Below are positions 1 through 7,290 of a stretch of DNA of 64,000 bases, in pieces. Positions within the stretch are counted from its first letter, which is position 1. Every line of letters starts with the position of its first letter. The notes under the pieces are model-generated. The model was not told the origin of the DNA, ran no database searches, and saw only the letters and a list, made by a program, of their open reading frames with translations. The stretch spans positions 278,969-342,968 of the forward strand of contig JADJZR010000028.1 in the NCBI GenBank assembly GCA_016715645.1. The letters run 5' to 3'. Position numbers and translations under genes: made by a program. This DNA is from Elusimicrobiota bacterium. GTDB lineage: Bacteria; Elusimicrobiota; Elusimicrobia; FEN-1173.

Positions 1-1232
1 CCCTCGGCGGGGGCCGTGAGGGTTACGGTCGGTGGCGTTTTGTCGGCGGATTGGTCGGCCAAGGCCACAGCGCCTTCGGCGTCCAGGCGACCGTATCCGT
101 GGTATTTGTCTTTTCCAGGGGTCCCCAGGTCATCGGCTGATGAAAATAAAAAAGAGTCCAACTGGCTGGACGTCAACAACGGGTTGGCCGAGATCATCAA
201 TGCGTACACCCCGGCCGTGTTGGGGGCGGAAAAGGAAGTGCCACTGACAGCGCTGTAACCTCCGCCGTTGTCGGTGGCGTAAATGCTTTGCCCCGGCGCC
301 GAAATGTCAATCAGGTTACCGTAATTGGAAAAACTCGCTATTGCATCGCTGGAATCGGTGGCGGACACACAGGTCACGTCGGCGCTGGCGGTGTCGAATA
401 CCTCTTCCGATTCATTCCCGGCGGCCACCACCAGGACGCCCTTTTTTGATCGCAAGTAACGGGCGGCTTCGATGATGGGATTTGCTCCGCACGAACTGGC
501 GTAGCTCAGGTTGGCCACCCGGGCACCATGGTCGGCGGCGTAAACGATGCCGGTGGCCATATCGCTCCAGAAGGCGTAACCGGATTCGTTCGCGATGCGG
601 ATGGGCATAATCTTGGCGTTCCAGGCCACGCCGGCGATCCCGGCCGCGTTGTTGGCCGTGGCCGCGGCCACGCCGGCGACCCATGTCCCATGGCCGTGCA
701 CGTCATGGGTGTCGTTGTTGTTGCCCACTACGTTGCGCCCGGCCACCATCTGGGCGGAAAGGTCCGGGTGATCCGAATCGACCCCTGTGTCCAGAATGGC
801 GATGGTCACACCGGTACCAGTCGATGTGTCCCAGGCAGAGGGAGTTTTAATTTTTGGATGGTGCCAGGAAACACCGTACAACGAATCGTTGGGAATCAGC
901 GCGTGTGCGGCCAAATAATCGGGTGTGGCAAATTCCACAACGCCGGAAGCCACCAGTTCATCCGCCAGGAATTCCTCATTGGTTCCGTCGGTGTCAAAGC
1001 GCTCGAACGTCAGTCCGGCGCCCAAATCTCGTCGTTCCCGGGTCGCGCGGTTTCGGCGGAGCGTGTTCAAACTTTTTTCGTTTGCCGCGGAGGCTCCTGT
1101 TTTCAACCGATAAATGACGGCCCCTGGCCTTCGGTCCAATTGGGGCAGGCGAGCACTTTTGACGGGTTCGGCCCAAACCGAGGTCCCGGCCAGGAGGGCT
1201 GTTATCAGTCCCGCACACCCGATCTTTCGCAT
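1..1232 (-). CDS. Subtilisin-like (S8) secreted serine protease, C-terminus beyond window
   Basis: Seen: an open minus-strand frame from an ATG at 1232 to the window edge (about 410 codons, no stop). The first 21 residues are a Sec-type signal peptide ending VWA. A propeptide-like stretch follows, then an S8 catalytic domain with the full triad: Asp148 in ILDTGVD, His181 in HGHGT and Ser333 in SGTSFSAP. After the domain the protein continues with TPPTVTLTAPAE, which looks like the start of an Ig-like or adhesive repeat, so the complete protein is larger. Family knowledge: exported S8 proteases with an inhibitor-type propeptide and C-terminal repeats degrade extracellular protein. The start is supported by the signal peptide; no strong ribosome site is visible. 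It is divergent from comM, with only 72 bp between the two starts. Confidence 0.9.
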   Translation of the reverse strand, partial: MRKIGCAGLITALLAGTSVWAEPVKSARLPQLDRRPGAVIYRLKTGASAANEKSLNTLRRNRATRERRDLGAGLTFERFDTDGTNEEFLADELVASGVVEFATPDYLAAHALIPNDSLYGVSWHHPKIKTPSAWDTSTGTGVTIAILDTGVDSDHPDLSAQMVAGRNVVGNNNDTHDVHGHGTWVAGVAAATANNAAGIAGVAWNAKIMPIRIANESGYAFWSDMATGIVYAADHGARVANLSYASSCGANPIIEAARYLRSKKGVLVVAAGNESEEVFDTASADVTCVSATDSSDAIASFSNYGNLIDISAPGQSIYATDNGGGYSAVSGTSFSAPNTAGVYALMISANPLLTSSQLDSFLFSSADDLGTPGKDKYHGYGRLDAEGAVALADQSADKTPPTVTLTAPAE

Positions 1233-1304
1233 AAACGTAAGGATGCCCAAGAAATAGCCGTCCGTCAAGGGACAATTTTATCGGGTTATGCCATAATTTC
1301 GCCC

Positions 1305-2822
1305 ATGTTAGCCAAAGTGAAAAGCGCCGCGGTGATTGGGATCGACGGGTTTATCGTCCATGTGGAAGTGGACCTGTCGGCGGGACTGCCGGTTTTTTCA
1401 ACGGTGGGCTTGCCGGACGCGGCAGTGCGCGAATCAAAAGATCGCGTGGTGGCCGCCGTGCGCAATTCGGGGTTTGATTTTCCGTCCCGTCGAGTGACCG
1501 TCAACCTGTCACCCGCGGACGTGAAAAAAGAAGGCACGGCCTTTGATTTGCCCATTGCGATCGGCGTGTTGGCGGCAGACGGTCTTTTGCCCCTGGCCCC
1601 GATGGGGAGCCACGTGCTAATCGGCGAACTGGCTTTGGACGGCCGCCTTCGGCCCGTGCGGGGCATTTTGCCCATCGCCCTCGCGGCGCGGGACGAAGGC
1701 GCGGCGCTCATTTTGCCCGCCGCCAACGCCGCCGAAGCTTCCGTGGTCCAAGGGCTGACCCTCGTGCCCGCCACCAGTTTGGAACAGACGATCCATTACT
1801 TTCGAGGCGAATGGAAACCCGAACCGTTCGTCGCTCCCGTTCGACCGGCGTTTGTGGCACCGGAAGGATTGGACTTGGCGGACATCCGAGGCCAACTGTT
1901 TGCCAAACGGGCGTTGGAAGTGGCGGCGGCGGGGTCCCACAACCTGTTGATGATCGGTCCGCCCGGATCCGGGAAAACCATGTTGGCCCGTCGATTGCCG
2001 GGCCTGTTGACGCCGATGACGTTCGACGAATCCTTGGAGACGCGCAAAATTCATTCGGTGGCGGGGTTGGGGTCCGGCGCGATTTTCGGCGAGCGGCCGT
2101 TTCGCAGTCCGCACCACACCATTTCTGACGTGGCGTTGATCGGGGGAGGAACCCATCCTCGGCCGGGGGAAGTCTCATTGTCCCACAACGGGGTATTATT
2201 TTTGGACGAGTTGCCGGAATTCGACCGGCACGTGCTGGAGGTGTTGCGTCAACCCTTGGAAGAGGGATCGGTGACGGTGTCGCGGGCGGCCAAAACGGTG
2301 TGTTTCCCGGCGCGGTTCATGTTGGTGGCGGCCATGAACCCCTGTCCGTGCGGATACGAGGGCCATCCGGAACGGGAGTGCGTGTGCACGCCCACGGCGG
2401 TTCGCAAGTATCGGGGGAAAGTGTCGGGGCCTTTGCTGGACCGCATCGACATGCACGTGGAAGTGCCGGCTCTGAGCTTAGCGGAGATCACCGAAGAGCC
2501 GCCGCCTTCGGAAAAAACCAGCGTCGTCTTGTCCCGCATTCTGGAGGCGCGGGCGCGCCAACGGGCCCGGGGCGTTTTGTCCAACGCGCGTCTGAGCGGG
2601 AAAGAAGTGAAAGCCCATTGCAAATTGGACGCGCCGTCTAAGACGTTGGTGAAAGAGGCCGTTTCAAAGTTGGGGTTGTCGGCCCGGTCGTTCGACCGGA
2701 TTTTAAAAGTGGCCCGAACCGTGGCCGATCTGGCGGGGTCCGAACCGTTGCGGGAAGAACATGTGGCCGAGGCGGTGGGGTATCGGTCCCTCGACCGTCC
2801 GCTGACCCAGTCGCTTTTTTAA
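1305..2822 (+). CDS. comM: YifB/ComM-family Mg-chelatase-like AAA+ ATPase
   Basis: A 505-residue protein, the usual length of the family. It has the ChlI-type N-terminal domain beginning MLAKVKSAAVIGIDG and containing STVGLPDAAVRESKDRV, then an AAA+ core with Walker A GPPGSGKT near residue 217 and Walker B-like LFLDELPEF. The C-terminal Mg_chelatase_C domain ends SLDRPLTQ. Characterised ComM proteins are hexameric helicases that extend branch migration during natural transformation; that role here is inferred from homology. The frame is open upstream to 528, but that part is antisense to the protease. The ATG at 1305 gives the canonical N-terminus. No convincing Shine-Dalgarno is seen. The gene ends 14 bp from the converging redoxin gene. 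Confidence 0.95.
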   Translation: MLAKVKSAAVIGIDGFIVHVEVDLSAGLPVFSTVGLPDAAVRESKDRVVAAVRNSGFDFPSRRVTVNLSPADVKKEGTAFDLPIAIGVLAADGLLPLAPMGSHVLIGELALDGRLRPVRGILPIALAARDEGAALILPAANAAEASVVQGLTLVPATSLEQTIHYFRGEWKPEPFVAPVRPAFVAPEGLDLADIRGQLFAKRALEVAAAGSHNLLMIGPPGSGKTMLARRLPGLLTPMTFDESLETRKIHSVAGLGSGAIFGERPFRSPHHTISDVALIGGGTHPRPGEVSLSHNGVLFLDELPEFDRHVLEVLRQPLEEGSVTVSRAAKTVCFPARFMLVAAMNPCPCGYEGHPERECVCTPTAVRKYRGKVSGPLLDRIDMHVEVPALSLAEITEEPPPSEKTSVVLSRILEARARQRARGVLSNARLSGKEVKAHCKLDAPSKTLVKEAVSKLGLSARSFDRILKVARTVADLAGSEPLREEHVAEAVGYRSLDRPLTQSLF

Positions 2823-2836
2823 AAGAGGATCGTTCA

Positions 2837-3391
2837 TTATTTCCACTTGATGTTGCAGCCGGTGCTGGGGCGTTGGGCCACGGGCACCGGTTGGCCGAGC
2901 AAGGCCGCATCAAGGGCGGCACGAAGGTCTTTGCCGGTGACAGGTTTGTTATTGCCGGGACGGCTGTCGTCGAGCTGGCCGCGATAAATGAGTCGGCGGC
3001 CTTTATCGAAGAGAAAAAAGTCCGGCGTGCACGCCGCGCCAAAGGATTTAGCCACCGCTTGGGTTTCGTCGTACAGGTAAGGAAACCCAAACCCGGCCTG
3101 TTGAGCTTGATGGGCCAAACCCGATGGTGAATCGTCCGGGTACTGATCGGCGTCGTTGGAACTGATGGCCACGATCCCCAGGTTTTTGCGAGCGTAATCC
3201 CGGCCGATGCGGGCCAATTCTTTTTCCACGTGTTTCACGTAGGGGCAGTGTTGGCACAAAAACAGGACCAGCAAAATGTCCCGGCCGGAAAAATCCTCCA
3301 AACGAACCATTTGTCCCGAGGTCACTTCCGGCAACGAAAACGACGGAGCCAACGTGCCCAGCGGGGCCATGGTGGATGGAGTTAACGACAT
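2837..3391 (-). CDS. Thioredoxin-fold redoxin (AhpC/TSA-like)
   Basis: A 184-residue protein beginning LGTLAPSFSLPEVTSGQMVRL, the typical peroxiredoxin/redoxin strand-1 region. The redox motif is CQHC (LFLCQHCPYVKHVE), so this is a CxxC-type redoxin rather than a classical 1-Cys or 2-Cys peroxiredoxin. A TPDFFLFD segment provides the cis-proline region. There is no signal peptide, so it is probably cytoplasmic. Related proteins are annotated 'thioredoxin family protein' and act in thiol-disulfide exchange; the substrate is unknown. It converges with comM and is divergent from the tRNA-Tyr promoter region. Confidence 0.9.
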   Translation of the reverse strand: MSLTPSTMAPLGTLAPSFSLPEVTSGQMVRLEDFSGRDILLVLFLCQHCPYVKHVEKELARIGRDYARKNLGIVAISSNDADQYPDDSPSGLAHQAQQAGFGFPYLYDETQAVAKSFGAACTPDFFLFDKGRRLIYRGQLDDSRPGNNKPVTGKDLRAALDAALLGQPVPVAQRPSTGCNIKWK

Positions 3392-3490
3392 AGGCAGATT
3401 TTATCGCCTGCGGGCCTCCCCGTCAAATGGGGTTAGCCCTCAACCTGAGTGGGAGACGAACTCGATTGGCCCCGCCCCGAATGGGTCCGT

Positions 3491-3519
3491 TTGATTTATC
3501 GTCTAAAACAGGCTAGAAT
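3491..3519 (+). promoter_or_regulatory. Sigma-70-type promoter for tRNA-Tyr
   Basis: TTGATT (3491-3496) and TAGAAT (3514-3519) are separated by exactly 17 bp, with the -10 box 30 bp before the mature tRNA 5' end. Called by eye. Confidence 0.6.
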
Positions 3520-3549
3520 GACCACGCTTCTGCTGATTCCTTCCCTTTC

Positions 3550-3633
3550 GCACAGGTGGCAGAGCGGTCAAATGCACCAGACTGTAAATCTGGCGGGCCT
3601 CGCCCTACGTAGGTTCGAATCCTACCCTGTGCA
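3550..3633 (+). tRNA. tRNA-Tyr (GUA)
   Basis: A cloverleaf can be folded by eye. The acceptor arms GCACAGG (3550-3556) and CCTGTGC (3626-3632) pair perfectly, with discriminator A. The anticodon stem-loop CCAGACTGTAAATCTGG has anticodon GTA. There is a long class II variable arm, as expected for bacterial tRNA-Tyr, and a T-loop GGTTCGAATCC. CCA is not encoded. Confidence 0.95.
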
Positions 3634-3706
3634 GTTTTTAGCGTTATTGGACCGTTTGTTGGAAGGCCGAAAATCGAGTTTTCTAATCTTATATAATTTT
3701 ATATAG

Positions 3707-4786
3707 TTGATGTATAAGATTACGCCTATGAGAAAAAATAGGTTTGAAAAAAGGCTGGAAAATCTTCCCCAGGATATTCTGGTCAAAATTGCCCAGATCG
3801 ACGAGTTAAAGGGCCAATGGATTTCTGGGGCCCAATTGGGGCCTCAGGTTCTGGGACGGCTGAAAAAGTCCGTTCTGGTGACCTCCACAGGGGCTTCCAC
3901 CCGAATTGAAGGGGCTTCCCTTTCAGATCAGGACATTGAGAAGCTTATGCGGGGCCTGTCTATTCAAAAATTCACAGACCGGGACAAACAAGAAGTTCGG
4001 GGCTATTACGAACTCCTCCAAAACGTTTTCGAAGCCTGGCAAACAATTCCTTTTTCAGAAGGTTCCATCAAACACTTCCACAAAGAACTTCTCAAATTTG
4101 TGGAAAAAGACAAACTTCATCGTGGAGACTACAAGAAGTCGGAGAATAAGGTTGAAATGATCTCGGCAGAGGGGAAAGTCCGTGCCACTATTTTTGACCC
4201 CACCCCGGCCTATTTGACCCCCAACGAGATGCAAGAACTGGTCGAATGGACCCGCTCCACTTTAACGGACCGGAAATACCATCCATTATTGGTGATTGGA
4301 AATTTTATTGTTGAATTTCTGGCCATCCACCCTTTCCAAGACGGCAATGGCCGAATGTCGCGAATTTTAACCAATCTGCTCATGCTCCGGTCAGGTTATC
4401 TCCATGTCCCCTACGTTTCCCATGAAAAGTTCGTTGAAGACAATAAGTCCGATTACTACATCGCCCTTCGCCGAAGCCAAAAAACGTTCAAAACATACAA
4501 AGAGGATGTTTACCCCTGGTTAACCTTCTTTCTGGATGTTCTCTTAAGACAATCCAAAATGGCGGCCGACCTTCTTTCTGCGGAGGCTCTGGATAAACTG
4601 TTGTCCGGGAAGCAATTGATTGTGTGGAGCTATATTCAGTCGGTCAAAGAAACCACTCCTCGGGAAATCATTCGCGCAACGAAGGTTCCGCGTCCAACGG
4701 TGAACCAGGTCCTTTACCGACTGTTGGTCCTTAAAAAGATCGAAAGGTTGGGGTTGGGACGGTCGACACGATATAAAAAAGTTTAA
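3707..4786 (+). CDS. Fic-domain protein (putative AMPylator) with winged-helix C-terminus
   Basis: A 359-residue protein. It has the Fic core motif HPFQDGNGRMSR (His near residue 208) and, near residue 64, a class II-type inhibitory motif STRIEG, the S/T-x-x-x-E-G/N helix that blocks ATP gamma-phosphate binding. The C-terminal 70 residues (TPREIIRATKVPRPTVNQVLYRLLVLKKIERLG) look like a winged helix-turn-helix. Family: Fic proteins transfer AMP to Ser/Thr/Tyr hydroxyls; the target is unknown. There is no clear Shine-Dalgarno. The next in-frame ATG, at 3728, is an equally plausible start because a TATAAT lies at 3692-3697. The sequence just upstream is much more A/T-rich than its neighbours, which may indicate acquisition next to the tRNA gene. 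Confidence 0.92.
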   Translation: MMYKITPMRKNRFEKRLENLPQDILVKIAQIDELKGQWISGAQLGPQVLGRLKKSVLVTSTGASTRIEGASLSDQDIEKLMRGLSIQKFTDRDKQEVRGYYELLQNVFEAWQTIPFSEGSIKHFHKELLKFVEKDKLHRGDYKKSENKVEMISAEGKVRATIFDPTPAYLTPNEMQELVEWTRSTLTDRKYHPLLVIGNFIVEFLAIHPFQDGNGRMSRILTNLLMLRSGYLHVPYVSHEKFVEDNKSDYYIALRRSQKTFKTYKEDVYPWLTFFLDVLLRQSKMAADLLSAEALDKLLSGKQLIVWSYIQSVKETTPREIIRATKVPRPTVNQVLYRLLVLKKIERLGLGRSTRYKKV

Positions 4787-4938
4787 TACGGAGTGACTTT
4801 GCGCGCGGGAACGAAATTGAATATGTTATTAAGCAATTCTTATGGTTCGAGTTGTCTCGAGATGCTATCTAACACACCGTTAATAATTTGGCCCTAATCC
4901 TCGAAAGTGAACAACCCTGACGGTAGGCCCCCTGAAAT

Positions 4939-6189
4939 TTATCCGATCAATTTTTCGGGCCCCAAGAACGGCTCCCGGTTTTTCTTATAGAACCAAATTC
5001 CACCCGCCAGGCAACAGAGTCCGCCCAGCATCAGTGTGTTGGGGGCCCCGATTGTTTCGGTGAGCGATCCGGCCACCACACTGCCGATGGGGGCCGCTCC
5101 CAGCCAGGACATCACAAACAAACTCATCACGCGCCCGCGCTTGTCGTCGTCGACAATGGTTTGAATGTGGGTGTTGCTGGCGCCCATTTGGATCATAAAC
5201 CCAAACCCTGCCACGACCAACAACAGCATCGATACCCACAAAACCCGCGAAAAAGAAAAAGCGATAAGACCCAACCCGAAAATAACCGCCCCTCGGGGAA
5301 TCCAGCGGGCCACCCCGGTGCTCGAGGGCCGAACCGCCAGGGTTAACGCGCCCAGCAAAGCGCCGCACCCGCCGGCGGTCATTAAAAATCCCATGGTGTG
5401 GGGGCCGCCCTTTAACACTTTCCCGGCAAATATCGGAACGATGGTCATGTAAGGGGCCCCCAACATGCTGGCCAGGGCCAACAGCGCCAGGATCGATCGA
5501 ATCGGTCGGGAACGGTAAGCATACCGCCATCCTTCCCAGAGGGAATGAAGCACGCCCCGGGGGTGGGGTTTGGACGGGGCGGGCGGGCGAGTTCGCATGA
5601 TCAACAATGCGCAGATGACGGCCAGGTAACTTAATCCGTCGATGAAAAAGCACCATCCCTCGCCCACCGCCGCGATTAAGAGTCCTCCGATGGTGGGGCC
5701 CACCAACCGCGCCAAATTGAACATGGACGAGTTGAGGGCGATGGCGTTGCCCAGGTCGTCTTTGTTTTCGATGAGGTCCACCACGAACGCTTGTCGGCCC
5801 GGCATATCGAAGGCATTCACCAAACCCTGAACCGCTGACAGGAAAAGAAGGGCAGGCACCGTGGCTTGTTGGGTCAAGGCCAAAAAGGCCAGGGCCAACG
5901 ATTGGAGCATGGACAGTGTTTGGGTGGCCACCAATAAACGGCGGCGGTCCCAGCGGTCCACGATAATACCCCCAAACGGGGTTACAAAAAAGGCCGGGAA
6001 TTGATTCATGAACCCCACCAAACCCAACAAGAGGGCGGACCCGGTCAGGCGATACACCAGCCAGCTGGTGGCGGTGGACCCAATCCAAGACCCGATTAAG
6101 GAAACAATTTGACCGCCAAAAAATAGACGGTAGTTGGGATATCGAAAAGCACGGAACAAAAACGCTGTTTTGGTTGGGACGGAAGTCAT
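4939..6189 (-). CDS. MFS transporter (MFS_3 / EntS-like exporter)
   Basis: 416 residues with about 12 hydrophobic segments. The inter-TM2-3 loop carries the MFS signature GGIIVDRWDRRRLL. The start FRYPNYRLFFGGQIVSLIGSWI is typical of the MFS_3/enterobactin-exporter-like group. Inner-membrane export of a small molecule is expected; the substrate cannot be read from sequence. It lies downstream of the sigma-factor unit on the same strand, but a strong hairpin terminator (6221-6256) separates them, so independent transcription is likely. Confidence 0.9.
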   Translation of the reverse strand: MTSVPTKTAFLFRAFRYPNYRLFFGGQIVSLIGSWIGSTATSWLVYRLTGSALLLGLVGFMNQFPAFFVTPFGGIIVDRWDRRRLLVATQTLSMLQSLALAFLALTQQATVPALLFLSAVQGLVNAFDMPGRQAFVVDLIENKDDLGNAIALNSSMFNLARLVGPTIGGLLIAAVGEGWCFFIDGLSYLAVICALLIMRTRPPAPSKPHPRGVLHSLWEGWRYAYRSRPIRSILALLALASMLGAPYMTIVPIFAGKVLKGGPHTMGFLMTAGGCGALLGALTLAVRPSSTGVARWIPRGAVIFGLGLIAFSFSRVLWVSMLLLVVAGFGFMIQMGASNTHIQTIVDDDKRGRVMSLFVMSWLGAAPIGSVVAGSLTETIGAPNTLMLGGLCCLAGGIWFYKKNREPFLGPEKLIG

Positions 6190-6215
6190 GGGGAAAAAAG
6201 GACGATCGACGGGGA

Positions 6216-6257
6216 AATAAAAAGGGGGAATGAAGCTGTTCGTTCATTCCCCCTTTT
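6216..6257 (-). terminator. Rho-independent terminator of the sigma-factor unit
   Basis: A perfect 14-bp stem (6221-6234 with 6243-6256, GGGGGAATGAA core) around an 8-nt loop. A U-rich tail follows in the minus direction, immediately after the micro-ORF. The forward strand also ends in TTTT, so it could work in both directions. Confidence 0.8.
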
Positions 6258-6262
6258 AAAGA

Positions 6263-6289
6263 CTAGCAACCACAGCCGGGACCGAACAT
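6263..6289 (-). CDS. 8-codon micro-ORF (MFGPGCGC)
   Basis: ATG at 6289 is preceded at 7-nt spacing by a near-perfect Shine-Dalgarno (AAGGAGGT, about 6297-6303). It reads M-F-G-P-G-C-G-C and stops, and the terminator hairpin begins 6 nt downstream. The tight RBS/ORF/terminator arrangement suggests it is translated as the last cistron of the sigma/anti-sigma transcript. A Cys-x-Cys tail next to a thiol-type anti-sigma factor is suggestive, but I recognise no family. The ribosome site could also be fortuitous. Confidence 0.4.
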   Translation of the reverse strand: MFGPGCGC

Positions 6290-6365
6290 GGGCAAACCTC
6301 CTTGAATGAGTCGTTGTCTAATGGAACGCGCCATTCGGAAAAAAGTTCCAGGACATTTTAGCATT

Positions 6366-6617
6366 TTACGTCAGGTCTAGTAAGGCCTTTATACGGGCTC
6401 TCAACCGTTCCGGGCATTGGCACGGATCGCTCTTTTTCAAGCGCTCCAACAGTTTTTCCTCAAAATCGAATCGGTCCCCGCAGGGGGGGCAATCCGTAAG
6501 GTGGCGACGAATATCCGCTTGATCTTGAGGGGTTAACTCCCGCTGGTTGAGAAACTCATGGACCCGTTCGAGGGCTTCATTGCAGGGGTCCCAGTGTTTG
6601 GGGTCAAAGGGGTTCAT
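6366..6617 (-). CDS. RsrA-like zinc-binding anti-sigma factor
   Basis: 83 residues with the ZAS arrangement C12...H39xxxC43xxC46, which closely matches the ligand spacing known for Streptomyces RsrA. A further C66-x-C68 pair sits near the C-terminus, as in that family. There is no membrane segment, so it is a soluble zf-HC2 protein. Known biology: RsrA-type proteins hold an ECF sigma factor through zinc and release it on disulfide stress. Its ATG overlaps the last codons of the sigma gene (6614-6617), the classical coupled order. Redox control is inferred from the conserved cysteines. Confidence 0.85.
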   Translation of the reverse strand: MNPFDPKHWDPCNEALERVHEFLNQRELTPQDQADIRRHLTDCPPCGDRFDFEEKLLERLKKSDPCQCPERLRARIKALLDLT

Positions 6618-7186
6618 GCGGGGACCAGTCCTAATTCAACGGCGTGCTGGTGAAGGGTGGTTTGCAACAGGGCCCGCCCCCGGGCTAGTCGGGAACGGAC
6701 GGTTCCAATAGGCACGTCCAAGGCGCTCGCCACTTCCTGGTAGGAAAGCCCTTCCAGGTCAAAAAGGACAACAGCGGTTCGATACTCTTCCGGCAAAAGG
6801 TCGAGGGCTTTACGAAAATCTTCGTTGGTGAAGCGGCCCATGACTTCTTTCGCCGGGTCAGGAGCCGAAGGCGCGCGGGAAGACAGTTTGTTGTAAAGGT
6901 GAAAATGATCTGCTTTTTCGTAGGCGTCCACCGAAACCTTTTCCGGTTCCCGTTTGTTTTTCCGGAAATGGGTGATGTAGGTGTTGGTGAGTATGCGATA
7001 CATCCAGGCGCGGAGGTTGGTGCCCGGCTGAAATTGGTCGATGCTTTTCCAAGCCCGGGCGAACGATTCGGCCACCACGTCTTCCGCCATGGACGGGTTG
7101 CGTGTCATACGCAGGGCCGCTCCATAGAGTTCATCCAGAAGAGGGAGGGCCTTTTCCTTAAATTCAAGGCGGCGGTCATCGTTCAT
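6614..7186 (-). CDS. ECF sigma factor, SigR/RpoE type
   Basis: 190 residues. The sigma region 2 helix is DVVAESFARAWKSIDQF with RAWMYRILTNTYI (core binding and -10 recognition). Region 4 is LPEEYRTAVVLFDLEGLSYQEVA followed by an HTH, IGTVRSRLARGR. Pairing with an RsrA-like anti-sigma gene and the similarity of region 2 point to the SigR (disulfide-stress) group. Upstream, GGGAAC-N18-GTT (7216-7190, minus) resembles the known SigR promoter and would allow autoregulation of a nearly leaderless mRNA. The gene is divergent from the DUF255 thioredoxin-fold gene, a plausible regulon member. Confidence 0.92.
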   Translation of the reverse strand: MNDDRRLEFKEKALPLLDELYGAALRMTRNPSMAEDVVAESFARAWKSIDQFQPGTNLRAWMYRILTNTYITHFRKNKREPEKVSVDAYEKADHFHLYNKLSSRAPSAPDPAKEVMGRFTNEDFRKALDLLPEEYRTAVVLFDLEGLSYQEVASALDVPIGTVRSRLARGRALLQTTLHQHAVELGLVPA

Positions 7187-7189
7187 AAG

Positions 7190-7216
7190 AACGCCGACAG
7201 ACTGTTAAGAGTTCCC
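7190..7216 (-). promoter_or_regulatory. Candidate SigR-type autoregulatory promoter
   Basis: GGGAAC (7216-7211) and GTT (7192-7190) are exactly 18 bp apart on the minus strand. The published Streptomyces SigR consensus is GGGAAT-N18-GTT. The GTT lies only 3 nt before the sigma gene ATG, so the transcript would be leaderless or nearly so. Confidence 0.35.
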
Positions 7217-7290
7217 AGATTCACAATAAAAGACTATCACTTCGCCCCGAGGTCCGCAATACATACAAAAAAGTAGTATATTCAGGGTTT

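Noticed and set aside
528..1304. Long N-terminal extension of the comM frame
   Set aside because: It is antisense to the subtilase coding region; homology begins only at the ATG at 1305.
4985..6247. 420-codon minus-strand ORF overlapping the MFS gene
   Set aside because: Same strand but a different frame from the MFS transporter; no hydrophobic pattern, no motif and many His/Pro/Arg, so it is a frame shadow.
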